Source: Malania oleifera
Lineage: Eukaryota > Streptophyta > Magnoliopsida > Santalales > Ximeniaceae
NCBI RefSeq assembly: GCF_029873635.1
Contig: NC_080418.1
Location: forward strand, 8,275,562 to 8,339,561
Direction: 5' to 3'
Length of the DNA: 64,000 bases
Program-made: the position numbers and the translations under genes
Part shown: positions 1 to 11,085 of the stretch, piece by piece
Layout of the letters: each line of letters opens with the position of its first letter
How positions within the stretch are numbered: position 1 is the first letter of the stretch
The notes under the pieces: model-generated
What the model saw: the letters and a program-made list of their open reading frames with translations, nothing else
Database searches by the model: none
Told to the model about the DNA's origin: nothing

Positions 1-11
1 GGTGGTCAGCA

Positions 12-601
12 GTGAGACTTTTAGAGCAGCAGAGGACTATACCAGTGGAGATGACGTGGCAACGGTTTAAAGAAATATTCTTCAATAGGTATTTTCCAGC
101 CTCTTCTAGGGAGGCTAAGATTAAGGAGTTCCTGAATCTGAAACAGGGACAGCTTTCAATACAGCAGTACGCGGCGAGGTTCATCGAGCTATCTCGCTTC
201 ACCCCGTACATCATTCCAGATGAGGTGAAGAAGGTATGACAGTTTGAGAGAGGTCTAAGGAGAGAAATTTATAAACAGGTATCAATTCGAAGCTGCAGGA
301 TTTTGCTGAACTAGTGGATAAGGCCACTATAGCAGAGATTGGTGAGCGGTTGGAGGCTGAGGAGCAGAGACAGAAGAAGAGATTCATACCTTCTGGTTAC
401 CAGCAGGGGGTTGGATGTGGTTCATGGAAGAGGGGTGGCTACTATAGAGACCAGAGATAGGAGACCGAAAATCGCCGTTTTCAGGGTGTGCAGCCACCTC
501 CAATTTGCCCGACTTATGGGAAGAGGCACCCATAAGAGTGTCGTGCAGAGCGAGGCGTTTGCTATCGATGTGGGGAGTCAGGACATATGATAAGAGAGTG
601 T
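12..601 (+). pseudogene. gypsy gag remnant with zinc knuckle
   Basis: The first readable frame has the retrotransposon gag pattern: a WQRFKEIFFNRYFPASSR-like stretch followed by a QGQLSIQQYAARFIELSRF-type helix, the part of gag that forms the capsid-like particle. A stop ends this frame at 237-239 and the rest is shifted. The segment ends in a CCHC zinc knuckle read as CYRCGESGHMIREC at 560-601, the RNA-binding nucleocapsid motif. It runs into the protease region without a separate start, as in gag-pol polyproteins. Gag N-terminus is outside the window. Confidence 0.85.
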
Positions 602-739
602 CTGACACAGATTGGTGTTGCTCCTACTCCTATACCTGCACGAGGGGGTTACCAGGCGCCACGAGGAGGCCAGCAGAGGAATATAGCCCCAACCAGGGTT
701 TTCACTTTGACGTCGGGAGATGCTGAGGCAGCCGGCGAT

Positions 740-1018
740 GTGGTGACAGGTACTGTTAATGTGTTTTCATTTAAAGTTATTGCACTTTTTGATTCTGGTG
801 CCACACACTCATTTGTGTTCTTGGGGTGTGTTAAATTATGTGGGGCAAAAACGCAATCATTAGATGTTGAATTGTTAGTGGCAACACCGACCGGATCAAT
901 GGTGAGATGTAGTAGGATACTTCATGGATGTCCAATTGATGTCCAGGACAGGATTCTATCTGCTGATTTGGTGGTGCTGGATATGCACGAGTTTGACATT
1001 ATCTTTGGCATGGATTGA
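740..1018 (+). pseudogene. gypsy aspartic protease remnant
   Basis: Retropepsin-like segment that would process the gag-pol polyprotein. The active-site motif reads ALFDSGATHSF near 780-812, followed by the conserved L-DFD-I-GMDWL-type block near 980-1018, where the tryptophan codon has become TGA (1016-1018). The flap and second-strand region between them keep the family spacing. It lies directly between the zinc knuckle and reverse transcriptase. Confidence 0.85.
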
Positions 1019-1189
1019 CTAGAAGCTAATTCTGCTATTATAAATTGTCGTGCAAGGGAAGTGATATTCAAGCCTCCATGGAAACCAGAATTTAGATTTG
1101 CAAGGTCACGAGTGCAATCCTTACCTCAGATGGTCTCAGCTGTTCAGGCAAAGAGACTGCTCCAGAATGGCTGGTTGGGATTCGTGGCT

Positions 1190-2110
1190 TTTGTAAAGGA
1201 GATGTCAGAAAATGAATTAAAGCTTATTAATACACCTGTGGTGAAAGAATTTATAAACGTGTTCCCAGATGAATTACCGGGTTTGCCGCCTGATCGTGAA
1301 GTAGATTTTTCCATTGATCTACTTCCAGATATAGCGCCGATTTATAAAGCACCGTATAGAATGGCGCCGGCAAAGTTGACAGAATTGAAAGACCAGTTGC
1401 AAGATTTGCTTGATAAGGGCTTCATACGACATAGTGTATCGTCGTGGGGAGCTCTAGTGTTGTTTGTAAAGAAGAAGGACGAGTCTATGAGGATGTGCAT
1501 AGACTACAAAGAAATTAATAAGGTGACCATCAAGAACAAGTATCCTTTACCCCTTACGATGATTTGTTTGACCAGCTCCAGGGTACACGGGTGTATTCCA
1601 AGATCGATCTCAGGTCAGGCTACCATCAGGTAAAGGTGAGAGCGGAAGATGTATCGAAGACGGCTTTTAGGACCAGGTATGGGCATTATGAGTTTCTTGT
1701 TATGTCATTTGGTCTGACGAATGCTCCTACGATATTTATGGACTTAATGAATCGAATTTTCCACCCATATTTAGATTAGTTTGTGGTTGTCTTTATGGAT
1801 GACGTACTGGTCTATTCGAGGAGCTATGAGGAGCACGAGATACATTTGAGGCGGGTTTTGCAGATGCTCAGGGAGAAGAAGTTGTATGCCAAGTTCAGTA
1901 AACGTGACTTCTGGCTTGAAAAAGTTGGGTTTTTGGGGCATGTTATCTTAGGAGGAGGAATTTTTGTAGATCGTAGTAAGATTGAGGCGGTAGTGAATTG
2001 GGTTAGACCGAGGAACATCCAGGAGATTAGGAGTTTCTTGGGGTTAACCGGTTATTATCGTCGTTTTGTTGAGGGGTTCTTAGCTTTGTCAGGACCTTTG
2101 ACATGACTGA
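1190..2110 (+). pseudogene. gypsy reverse transcriptase remnant
   Basis: RNA-dependent DNA polymerase of the element. The N-terminal lead ([20 protein letters not shown] at about 1261-1320) and [20 protein letters not shown] (about 1492-1551) are classic chromovirus RT blocks. A frameshift near 1560 moves reading to [10 protein letters not shown], then [18 protein letters not shown]. The catalytic YVDD-equivalent reads [11 protein letters not shown] near 1783-1815, just after a premature TAG at 1777. A thumb and connection region with [12 protein letters not shown] follows. Stops at 1777 and 2104 and the frameshift show it is not functional. Confidence 0.92.
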
Positions 2111-2169
2111 CGAAGAAGAATGCTAGATTTGGATGGGACGACAACTATGAGCAGAATTTTCAGGAGCTG

Positions 2170-2580
2170 AAGCAAAGGTTAGCCACAGCGCCAGTATTGA
2201 TCATCACGTCTGAGGGTGAGGGTTATATTATCTACAGTGATGCGTCCTCGAAGGGACTTAGCTGTGTGTTGATGCAACATGGCAGGGTAGTGGCGTATGC
2301 GTCTAGACAGTTGAAAGAATATGAAAAGAACTACCCTACCCATGATCTTGAGTTGGCTGCAGTGGTACACACATTGAAAATTTTGAGGCATTACTTATAC
2401 GGCGAGCAGTGCGAGATTTTCTCCGACCACGAGAGTTTAAAGTATTTCTTCACCTAAAAGGAATTGAATATGAGACAGAGAAGGTGGTTAGAGTTGATTA
2501 AGGATTTTTACTGTACTATCAGTTACCACCCAGGGAAAGCAAACATGGTAGTTGATGCATTAAGTAGGAAGCTTGGAGTA
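2170..2580 (+). pseudogene. gypsy RNase H remnant
   Basis: RNase H domain, which degrades the RNA strand during reverse transcription. It shows the first catalytic aspartate in [11 protein letters not shown] (near 2226-2260), [21 protein letters not shown] with the catalytic glutamate, and [11 protein letters not shown] with the third acidic residue near 2420. A stop at 2455 breaks the frame before RRWLELIKDF and the SYHPGKANMVVDALSRK tail. It immediately follows RT. Confidence 0.9.
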
Positions 2581-2839
2581 TTAGCGTTGGTAGCTATGGA
2601 GATCCAGTGTCCGATCATGATGGATCTAGAGAGACTCGACACTGAGTTGATAGAGAGTAATACCCTAATATGTATCGCCAGCCTAGTAGTACAGCCTACT
2701 CTGCAGGAAAGAATTAAAGTCGCCCAGAAAGAAGATCCATAATTGGTAGAGGCAATGGACAGAGTGCAGAGTGGTCGGGGAGAGGAATTCTGTGTTTCAG
2801 ATAACGGAGCTTTGCGATTCCGTTCCAAACTGTGTGTTT

Positions 2840-3720
2840 CTACTGATGCCGACATTAGGAGGACTATTTTAGATGAGGCTCATAGATCCTTGTATACAGT
2901 CCATCCCGGTAGTACAAAAATGTATAAGGATCTGCGAGAGTTTTACTGGTGAAGTGGAATGAAGAGGGAGATTGTCGAGTACGTAGCCTAGTGTTTGATG
3001 TGCCAGCAGGTAAAAGTTGAGCACTAGAAGCCAGCGGGTCAATTGCAGCTGCTGTTTATTCCAGAGTGGAAATGGGATCATATATCCACGGACTTTGTTT
3101 CAAGGCTGCCGTCAATATCGCATGGTCAGAATGCGATTTGGGTGATAGTAGTAGATCGGTTGACTAAGTCTGCCCATTTTCTCCCTATCAAGATTAGCTA
3201 TTCCCTCAGCCGATTGGCAAAGATTTACATCCAAGAGATAGTTCGTTCTCATGAGGTGCCTGTATCTATTGTGTTAGATCGAAACCCGCGATTCACGTCA
3301 CGATTTTGGAGGAGCTTGCAAAAGGCTTTAGGGTCTCAGTTATCGTTTAGCATGACATTCCATCCTCAGTCAGATGGACAGACTGAGAGGATGATACAAA
3401 TACTAGAAGATATGCTCTGTGCATGTGTACTAGATTTTAGGGGTAGTTGGACTCAATTTATGCTACTGGTAGAGTTCGCGTATAATAACAGTTACCAGTC
3501 CAGTATTGGCATGGCACCGTTTGAGGCATTATACGATAGGAGATGTCGATCTCCTTTGTATTGGGATGAGATGGGTGAGCGACGAGTTATGGGTCCAGAA
3601 ATGGTATAGCAGGCGTATGATAAGGTTTGGCTTATCAGGGAAATAATCAGTGCAGCTCAGAGCCGACAAAAGAGTTATGCCGACCATCGCCGCAGGAATT
3701 TGGAGTTTGATGTGGGTGGT
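2840..3720 (+). pseudogene. gypsy integrase remnant
   Basis: Integrase inserts the cDNA into chromosomes. The zinc-binding H2C2 lead includes the HPG motif (about 2900-2912) and a C-x2-C pair near 2994-3005; stops at 2950 and close by interrupt it. The catalytic core begins HISTDFVSRLP near 3077, with VLDRNPRFTSRFW near 3274 and HPQSDGQTERMIQ near 3362, giving the D, D and E residues of the DDE core. The region ends FEALYDRRCRSPLYWDE, a gypsy signature. A TAG at 3607 closes this frame. Confidence 0.9.
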
Positions 3721-4140
3721 CACGTATTTTTGAAGATAGTTCCGTTAAAAGGAGTTATGAGGTTTGGTAGGAAGGGTAAACTTAGCCCTAGGTTTATTGG
3801 CCCATTTGAGATTTTAGAGAAAGTGGGGCCGGTGGCTTACAGGCTAGCTTTGCCACCTATACTATCCAGGATACATGACGTATTTCACGTATCTATGTTG
3901 AGGAAATACGTCCTAGATCTTTCTCATGTTATCAGCTATGGTGAGTTAGAGCTTAGTAACTCGCTAGTCTATAAGGAGGTACCCATGCAGATTTTGGACA
4001 GGAGAGAATAGAAATTACATAGTAAGAAGATTCCTCTGGTAAAAGTTTTATAGAGGAATCATGCGATAGAAGAGGCTTCTTGGGAGCTCGAGGATAGATC
4101 AGACAGAAATATCCGCAACTATTCCCAGAAGTTTAAATGT
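3700..4140 (+). pseudogene. gypsy integrase C-terminus and chromodomain-like tail
   Basis: After the catalytic core the frame reads GGHVFLKIVPLKGVMRFGRK, then GPFEILEKVGPVAYRLALP and IHDVFHVSMLRKYV: the GPY/F module of gypsy integrases. It is followed by VPMQILDRRE and, past a stop at 4009-4011, by KIPLVKVL and EEASWELE. That last pattern is the degenerate chromodomain expected in Tekay-type chromoviruses, which steers integration into heterochromatin. The assignment of the tail rests on these few residues. Confidence 0.75.
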
Positions 4141-4370
4141 AAATTGAAATGTGAGTAAATAGGTAATGTTTCTTGCACAGGTACATGTAATGTTATAGGT
4201 AGTATGAGATATTTAGTTTTGGAAGAATTTTCTTTTAGTATGTGTAATCTCCTAGAACTTGAGTTGTAACCACGGTATTCCTCTGCCAAGGGTAAGTAAT
4301 AAAATAAGTAGACCATTCTGCTTAAGGGATAATAAACTACGTGAATAGTAAATTTTGAGGACGAAATTTT

Positions 4371-4385
4371 ATAAGGAGGGGAGGA
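4371..4385 (+). other. polypurine tract of gypsy element
   Basis: Purine-rich run (taaggaggggagga) immediately before the TGTGACAACC start of the 3' LTR. This is the plus-strand primer site and fixes the LTR start at 4386. Confidence 0.85.
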
Positions 4386-4442
4386 TGTGACAACCCAAAT
4401 AAAAATGGAATTTAAAAAATGAAGAGAAAAGAAAATTACCAA

Positions 4443-4590
4443 AGGATTCGTCGACGAGGGTATAAAAGAATTCGTCGACGAGGAAATACCGAGAGAGGTT
4501 TGAGCCGACTGAATTTCATCAACGAGGACTGAATTTTGTCGATGAAATTATTAAAAGATTCATCGACGAATGACATGGCTTGTTGACGAA
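4443..4590 (+). promoter_or_regulatory. palindromic TCGTCGACGA-type motif array in LTR U3
   Basis: About six variants of (t)tcgtcgacga(g) occur in 150 bp just upstream of the LTR TATA box at 4599. Two copies are perfect around the GTCGAC core and the others differ by one or two transitions. Similar arrays precede the TATA boxes of two other LTR-like sequences in this window. A role as a transcription-factor binding cluster or a silencing target is inference. Confidence 0.6.
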
Positions 4591-5335
4591 TCCAGTTCTA
4601 TAAATACTAAAAATTCGAATTTTTAACTTCACCATTTAGCAATCTCTCTCCTCTCTCTCCTCCCTTCGATTTTCTCTCTCCCTCTCATCGATTTTGGGTC
4701 GGATTCACACCAGTTCAACAATCTGAAGCCACCACAACGCTCCTGGGGAAGTTCTCTCCAAATCTTTTGGAGTAGATCGTTGGTGAAAGCAAGTTGGAAA
4801 TCATCCCTAAGTTGAGGTAAGGCTTTTTAAGCCAAATTTGACCTTACGGTAGTTATAGGAAATGATGTACACGTAGAAATACTGAAATTTAGTACTGTGA
4901 GTTTTCATTTTCAGGATCTTGATCAGGAAATCCTACGGGTGTCAGACTATGATATTTTAGGGGCTTTCTCAGTAGTCAGGTAAGGGAATAAACTAAAGCA
5001 GTCATTTTCATGCAAATTATTACTAATTATGAGAAAAGTTATTTTATGGAAGCATGTGTTATATTTATAGATTACAAAGGAAATGTATGTTTAAGAAAAA
5101 TACTGCTACCATGTTAAATGTATATATATGTATGAGATGCCAGAAAGTATGATTTTAGAACGCAATGTATGGTTTTATACAGCAAATGTGTGGCATGAAT
5201 ATTATTTTATATGGAAGAATATCATGATATGATAATGATAAGAATAGAATATATTTTTAGAAACTATGAAAGAATACAGTACCATATGATATTGAAAATG
5301 CATGATAAAGTGATTATTTTTAGAATAATATAAAT

Positions 5336-5550
5336 ATATGAAAAGATTTCGGTGCAAGGCCGTATTTATGTATGATTTCAGCGCAAGGTCGTATTTATGT
5401 ATAATTTCGACGCAAGGTCTTATTTATGAAATATTCGAAACAAGGCCGTATTTATGAAATGTTCGGCACAAGGCCGTATATATGAAATGTTGAGCGCAAG
5501 GCCGTAATTATGAAATATTTGGCACAAGGCCGTAATTATGAAATGATGCT
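5336..5550 (+). repeat. tandem array within gypsy LTR
   Basis: Seven to eight imperfect copies of a unit of about 30 bp containing gcgcaaggccgtatttatga. It occupies the same place in the LTR as the ggcgtacgggccgagctatg array of the sister family at 6296-6415 and 10000-10215. Confidence 0.85.
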
Positions 5551-6291
5551 ATATTATCACGTATTATATTCAGAACCCGGATGTTAGCTTAGTTTAGTTC
5601 AGGAGCAGGGTACCATAGCCATATAGATCATATATCTATGTTCAGACTTGTGCTAACTACCCCACAAGGGGGTGAGAGATGGATAGTCGATGTGACTTTC
5701 AGTGTAGAGTTGTAGACGTCCACCTGATAATCTGGACCAGGGTGCGGCGGGTCCGTCGTACTTACAGACATATTTTTGACTCGGCAGTGGTTGACCAGCT
5801 ATTATCGGGTCCCGCGTTCGGGCCGCACAACCCCTCATGGGGGGTAATACATGACATTAGCTAGCTATTTATCCACGTTAAATATTCATGTTACCACACA
5901 ACTGTATTTAGTTTATTTTCCCTTACTGAGATGTGTCTCACCTCTAACATTAATTAATTTTTCAGGAGACCCTGAGTGACCGGCGGGTCGTTGCCACCAT
6001 TGAGTTAGTGATATTACCCCGTTAGGAGGGTAAGATTTTGTACTAGGGTCAGAATTATTTTGTGTTTGATCATAGAGTTATTTTGATGTTTACAAGGATG
6101 TGTATAAATACAGTTTTATGATGTTGTAGTAAACTCTGGTATTCTGTTTTATGGATGGATGATTGAGATTTTATACTTACTGCTGGTTAGGTTTCCGCTA
6201 TGATTGACAGGCGTCCCATTACCCACAGGTTCGGGTCGAATTTTCTATTTAATATATTACATTTTATGTTAAGGAATTTGAGGTCATTACA

Positions 6292-7422
6292 TATATGATT
6301 TGCCGGCGTACGGGCCGAGCTATGGATGTGATTTGCCAGCGTACGGGCTGTGCTATGATGTGTTTGCCGACGTACGGGCTGAGCTATGGTAAAATGTGTA
6401 ATACCAGCGTACAGGCCGATGATTTTCATGATATACGTATATATGCAAAATGATATGATTAATTTGATAATTAATGATATGAAATATCCATGTATCATTG
6501 TTTCAGTATATGTTATATGATATCAAAACCTGGTTAGGTTGGTCTAAGCTCGCACTTGCACAATATCGTTGCTATGTGTCCATGGTCTTCATGATCATGA
6601 TATATGTGTTAACGCCGCTGTACGGAGTGGTGTGAGATTGGATGGTCGATGTGGTTTTAAGAAGTGTGTGAGCGCCCTTGGTGTATGGACCAGGTTAGGT
6701 AGACCCATCAGACTTACAAACTGTACTTTTGACTTGGCAGTGGTCGACCAACCATTATCAAGTTCCGCCTTCGGGCCACACAACTCAGTCATGTGGGGGT
6801 AATACATGGCAACAGCCTGCTAACCTACTAGAAATGTTTTTGTATTATTATTATTTGAGATGAAATATGTTTATGAAAATGCAGTATGTTTTGCAGTGTT
6901 TTGATGATATATATGTTTTCCCACATTTGATAAAACAGTTATTGAATATGTTTTGTATGGTATATGTATAACACAGAATACTCATGTTGCCACACACTGG
7001 TATTAGCTTATTTCCCTTACTGAGAGGTGTCTCACCCCAAAATTTTATAAACTTTTCAGGAGCCCTAGATAGGAGAGCGGGAAAAGCTCCATTGATCTAG
7101 TGTTGTTTGTCTGCCCTCTTTGAAGGGTAAGTATCAGTAGGGATAGTTGGATTCTATGGGAAATGTCCCTAGATCTTGTTTTTTGGATGTATACACTAAA
7201 ATACAGTGGATATAGTGACTCTGGTATTTATGGTAATGAAATAGATGTTTTCGTATTTACAATATTGTGATTGTATGTTTCCTGCTGCTTAGGCTTCTGT
7301 TATGTGTTCCGATGTATCCTTGGTACCCACAGGTCCAGGTGGATTATGATCTGTTGAGTTGGAATTTGTGATATTGTATTTATTGTATAAAAAAACAGGT
7401 GGAAATTAAGCAGGTCGTCACA
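6292..7422 (+). repeat. 3' part of a related gypsy LTR (family B), interrupted by the left element
   Basis: Begins abruptly in the middle of an LTR, inside the tandem array of tttgccggcgtacgggccga units, and runs collinear with the minus-strand solo LTR at 8931-11163 to the shared end GGTGGAAATTAAGCAGGTCG followed by TCACA. It is followed at once by a tRNA primer binding site, so it was the 5' LTR of a second element. The simplest reading is that the left gypsy element inserted into this LTR and that its 5' part lies upstream of the window. Confidence 0.8.
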
Positions 7423-7425
7423 GTT

Positions 7426-7437
7426 TGGTATCAGAGC
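7426..7437 (+). other. primer binding site (initiator Met tRNA)
   Basis: TGGTATCAGAGC, complementary to the 3' end of plant initiator methionine tRNA, three bases after the LTR end at 7422. The spacing fits the element-B LTR. Pararetroviruses use the same primer, but the neighbouring viral-like sequence is on the other strand. Confidence 0.85.
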
Positions 7438-7660
7438 AAAGGGCTAGTTACCCCGATCCCCAAAAACTCTCGCTTATGAATGATTGTGGCGAAGTAAGAC
7501 TCTCCGCCCAGGGGCTTACTGAATTGAGGGACAGCGATACGTAACGCCTCAATCTCAGTGAGTGCTCTAATAGGTATCCGTTGTTGCCAAGGGCACAAGG
7601 GCCATAAGGAAAGTGACAACGCCTGAAAGGGGGACATCACAACTCTTCTTTTTCCTTTTG
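7438..7660 (+). other. short leader of element B, otherwise unassigned
   Basis: Sequence after the primer binding site up to where minus-strand pararetrovirus-like sequence seems to start. No gag is present, so element B is truncated or rearranged here. I see no convincing gene in either strand. Confidence 0.4.
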
Positions 7661-8345
7661 ATCTTCTGGATCAAAGAAAGCCTTTAAGATTCCCAAAACC
7701 CAAATGACATTGACCCACTTGTCATGGTTTGATTAGAAGGGTCCCACTCGCTTGAAAGTGTATATGGGATATTTTTTTCTGGGTTTTTTTTACCTTGAGC
7801 TTGATTTACCTTTAAAGCTGGTTGAATTGCATAGTCGTCTTCTGATTGAATTTTGACTCCAAGGGAATGAGCTTTGATAGGGGTTTTATTTTTCTCCTTC
7901 TTATTCATTGGGATCTTCCCTGCAGAAATTCTTTTAAAAGGAAATCTAGCAAAGAATTTGAGTCACCTTTGATAATTCAATTTGAAAATCAAAACTAGAT
8001 AAAATTGCTTGTCATCTGACAAAAAATTGTTTGGAAACTAGATTTTGAACACCTTTTTGCAAAATCTCTTTTACAGACTTGCAATATACTCAGAGCAAAA
8101 ATTCTTTATTAAAAAGATTATCTTGAAATTTTTCAATTCATAAAACAATTGATAAAACTTCATTTTGATAGTAGAATAATTAAGTCGGGGACCATACCAA
8201 ACTCCAGAGTGAAGTCTAACTAGTCTCTCTTGATCATCTAATATTTTCTTGATAATACCTCCATATCCTATATCTGAAGCATCTGTTTCTACAATTATAA
8301 ATTGTTGACTTTTTGAGTTCGATCCCTGTTTTGATACTGACAAAA
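7660..8345 (-). pseudogene. endogenous pararetrovirus-like RNase H fragment (Caulimoviridae-like)
   Basis: On the minus strand 8343-8071 reads IVETDASDIGYGGIIKKI, then RLVRLHSGVWYGPRLNYSTI. This DAS motif with a YGG and an HSG-W---NYST pattern resembles the RNase H domain of plant pararetrovirus polyproteins more than that of gypsy elements in this window. Further down (about 8040-7910) broken reading continues into SDDKQF-like and FPFKRISAGK-like stretches, and an ATG-started basic frame lies at 7908-7684. There is no intact RT or capsid region and there are several stops and shifts, so it is a decayed integrated fragment. A gypsy origin is the main alternative. Confidence 0.6.
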
Positions 8346-8439
8346 CACTCGTATCTCATGTGTGCATTTAGTGTTTGAACAGGTTTATATCTCAACACAC
8401 ATATGAGGTAAAGGAGAAATGGAAGCCTGAAGGACTTAA

Positions 8440-8930
8440 AAAACAAATTATCCAGCGTATTCCATGAAGAACCAGAAGAGCAAGAGAAGAAGAAGAAGAC
8501 ATTTATTGTTTTATCTTGTAATGCATTTAATTTTTATATTTGGTTTGTAATAATGTATATCTCTGCATGATATGACCTAATGCTCATGACGAACCATAGA
8601 CAGACCTTAGGAAACCAAACTTTTCAAAGATAAACTTTTTTTTCTTAAATATGAAAATCACACAGAGGTTTTCAAAATAATTTAAGGTAAAAAATAGGGC
8701 CAAAATTATGTTTTAACTAGCCTCGGTTGACTGACCATTGAGTGTTCAAAACAATTCAGTCGATCGACCATGCATTAGACCAAAAGTCAAAAGTTTGACT
8801 TGGCTCAGTCGACCGATAAGTTTTTAAACTTAGCTTCCACAGTCGACCAACCTTTGAAATTGACCCTTCCACCTTTCTCAGTCAACCATCGTTTTCAGTT
8901 CAAAATTGCCTCAGCCGACCAGCCTTCATG
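8440..8930. repeat. GTCGACC-rich repeat, left part
   Basis: Contains no gene. From about 8720 it carries spaced motifs like cagtcgaccga. These resume after the solo LTR at 11169, so this and 11164-12310 were one repeat before the insertion. The motif density and a downstream TATA box suggest an LTR of a copia (SIRE-like) element, but no ends or primer site could be fixed. Confidence 0.4.
8926..8930. repeat. target-site duplication TCATG (left)
   Basis: TCATG directly before the solo LTR, identical to 11164-11168. Confidence 0.9.
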
Positions 8931-8970
8931 TGTGACGACCTGCTTAATTTCCACACACACACACACACAC

Positions 8971-9011
<41 letters not shown>

Positions 9012-9999
9012 AAAACCAATATCACAAAACTCAGCAGATCATAATCCACTTGAACCCATGGGTACCAGGGATACATCAGAATACATAACGGAAGTCTAAA
9101 TAGCGGGAAACATACAATCATAATATCATAAATACAAAATCATCCATCATAATACCAGAGTTACTATATTCACTGCATTTAAGTATATACATCCCAAAAA
9201 GAAAGTCCTAGGGACATTTCTCACAAAAATCTAACCGTTCCCACCAAAACTTACCCTTCAGAGAGGGCAGATCAACAAAACTATATCAGCGGAGCTTTAC
9301 CCGCTCTTTTATCAGGGGCTCCTGAAATGTTTATAAAATTCAAGGTGAGACACCTCTCAGTAAGGGAAATAAACTAACACTAGTGTGTGGCAACATGAGC
9401 ATTTATGTGATATATAAATAATCATGAACATAACCAGTAAAACTGTATATATATATATATATATATTTATGGGAAAAACATGTATAATCATAACATGGCA
9501 TAACATAATGGTTTCCATAGCATAATTTATCTCATATAAATAATAACACAAAACAATCCTGGTAGGTTAGCTAGTTATTGTCATATATTACCCCCACATG
9601 ACTGAGTTGTGTGCCCCGAAGGCCAGACCTGACAATGGTTGACCGACCACTACAAAGTCAAAAATACAATCTGTAAGTCCGATGGGTCTGCTAAACCTGG
9701 TCCATACACCAGGGGCGCTCACACGCTTCTTAAAACCACATCGACCATCCAATCTCATACCACTCTGTACAGCGGCGTTAACACAAATATAATGATGAAT
9801 CATGAACACATAGCATCGGTACCATACAAGTGCTAGCCTAGACCAAGCCAACCAGGTTCTGATAACATATAACATATAATGAAACTGTGATACATGGATA
9901 TTTCATACCATTAATTACCAGATCAACATCATCATATCGTTTTGCATATATACATATATTATGAAAATCATCGGCCCTTACGCTGGTATTTCACATTTG

Positions 10000-10215
10000 A
10001 CCATAGTTCGACCCGTACGCCAGCAAATCATACCATAGCTCAGCCCATACTCTGGCAAATCATATTCATAACTCGGCCCGTACGCCGGCAAATTATATAC
10101 ATAGCACGACCCATAAGCCGACAAAACATATCCATAACTTGGTCGTATGCAGACAAATCATACACATAGCTCGGTCCGTACGCCGGAAAATATATAAAAA
10201 TCTCAGCCCGTACAC
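10000..10215 (-). repeat. tandem array within solo LTR
   Basis: About seven imperfect copies of a unit of about 30 bp with the core ggcgtacgggccgagctatg, read on the minus strand. The same array is seen at 6296-6415 on the plus strand. Confidence 0.85.
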
Positions 10216-10834
10216 CGATTTTCCATTATAAAATCCATATCTTTTATCATATTCCCAGAAAATAGTATTTCATAATAATTTCTACTCATGCCACACGAAA
10301 CAAGTTTTTCGTATATTTAACATACCATCATTTTCAGCAGTATTTCCCAAATATAAAACATTTTTAAATATATTTATTTTCCTAAAATCAGATGCTGTAA
10401 TAACATACATACATTTTCATAAAATAATTAGTTTAGTTTAGTTTATCTCTTTACCTGAGTCCTGAAAAGCCCTTAAAACAAACAGTCCCGCACACGCAGG
10501 GTTCCCCGTTTAACACCTTGAAAACGACATTTTCCAGAACTAAAGTTCAATATTACTACGCGTACTATGCTTTCTACAACTCTCAAATAGGTAAATACTG
10601 AGTAGAATGTCTTACCCTGGATTTGGGTTGGTTTCCAACTCAGCCGCACCGACGATCTACTCGGCAGACTTGCAAATAACTTTCCTAAGAGTGTCGTAGT
10701 GGCCTCAGATAGTCGATTCAGTGACTAATGGGGCCAAAATCAAAGAGAGAAAAGGGAGAGACCGTAGAGAGAGAAAAGAAAGGGTTTCAATGAGTTTCCT
10801 ATGCAAAAAAATGAGTTTAGCACTATTTATACTG

Positions 10835-11085
10835 CGGGATTTGTCGACGAGCCACGTCACCTCGTTGACGAGTCCTGTAGAAAGTTCGTTGATGAACCTG
10901 AACCCTCGTCGTCAAATTTCAAACTTCCAAAAATCCTCTCTCGGTATCTTCTCGTCAACAAGATGAAACTTCGTCGACGAGATCCTGAAGAACCCTCGTC
11001 GACGAAACCCCTGTGTTCGTCGACAAGACCTGAAAAATTTCTTGGGATTATCACATTCAAAATACAACATCGTCGATGAAGTCGG
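10835..11085 (-). promoter_or_regulatory. palindromic CGTCGACGA-type motif array in LTR U3
   Basis: About nine variants of the motif in 250 bp, several perfect around GTCGAC, placed between the LTR start and its TATA box at 10824-10831 (minus strand). They match the arrays at 4443-4590 and 12420-12615. Confidence 0.6.

Larger units (their letters stand above)
1..6291 (+). mobile_element. Ty3/gypsy retrotransposon, Tekay/Del-like chromovirus, 3' part with 3' LTR
   Basis: The window opens inside gag. Recognisable gypsy domains follow in the order gag, zinc knuckle, protease, reverse transcriptase, RNase H, integrase and a chromodomain-like tail, then a polypurine tract and a 3' LTR. Integrase after RNase H is the Ty3/gypsy order. 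The C-terminal tail after integrase and the long LTR point to the Tekay/Del chromovirus group. The coding region is dead: in-frame stops end reading at about 237, 1016, 1777, 2104, 2455, 2740 and 2950, and there is a frameshift near 1560. The 5' LTR lies outside the window, so insertion age and target-site duplication cannot be read here. Confidence 0.93.
4386..6291 (+). repeat. 3' LTR of the left gypsy element (1906 bp)
   Basis: Starts TGTGACAACCC directly after the polypurine tract and ends GAGGTCATTACA, giving the TG...CA ends of an LTR. In the U3 part there is an array of palindromic TCGTCGACGA-like motifs and a TATA box (tataaata, 4599-4606). The middle holds a tandem array at about 5336-5550. 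The sequence is collinear with the solo LTR at 8931-11163 (minus) but clearly diverged, so they are sister families. The end is set by where similarity switches to mid-LTR sequence of the other family at 6292. Confidence 0.8.

Noticed and set aside
5336..5550. Tandem array as a CRISPR array or centromere satellite.
   Set aside because: Units are contiguous without unique spacers, few in number and part of an LTR that also occurs elsewhere in the window.
4386..7422. One single 3-kb LTR from TGTGACAACC to TCGTCACA.
   Set aside because: An internal LTR end (ggtcattaca at 6291) and a second copy of the mid-LTR array and of the gatggtcgatgtg block show two LTRs joined end to middle.
7426..7437. 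Primer binding site taken as that of the pararetrovirus-like fragment.
   Set aside because: It is three bases from a proper LTR end on the plus strand, while the virus-like coding sequence is on the minus strand. The gypsy reading is simpler.
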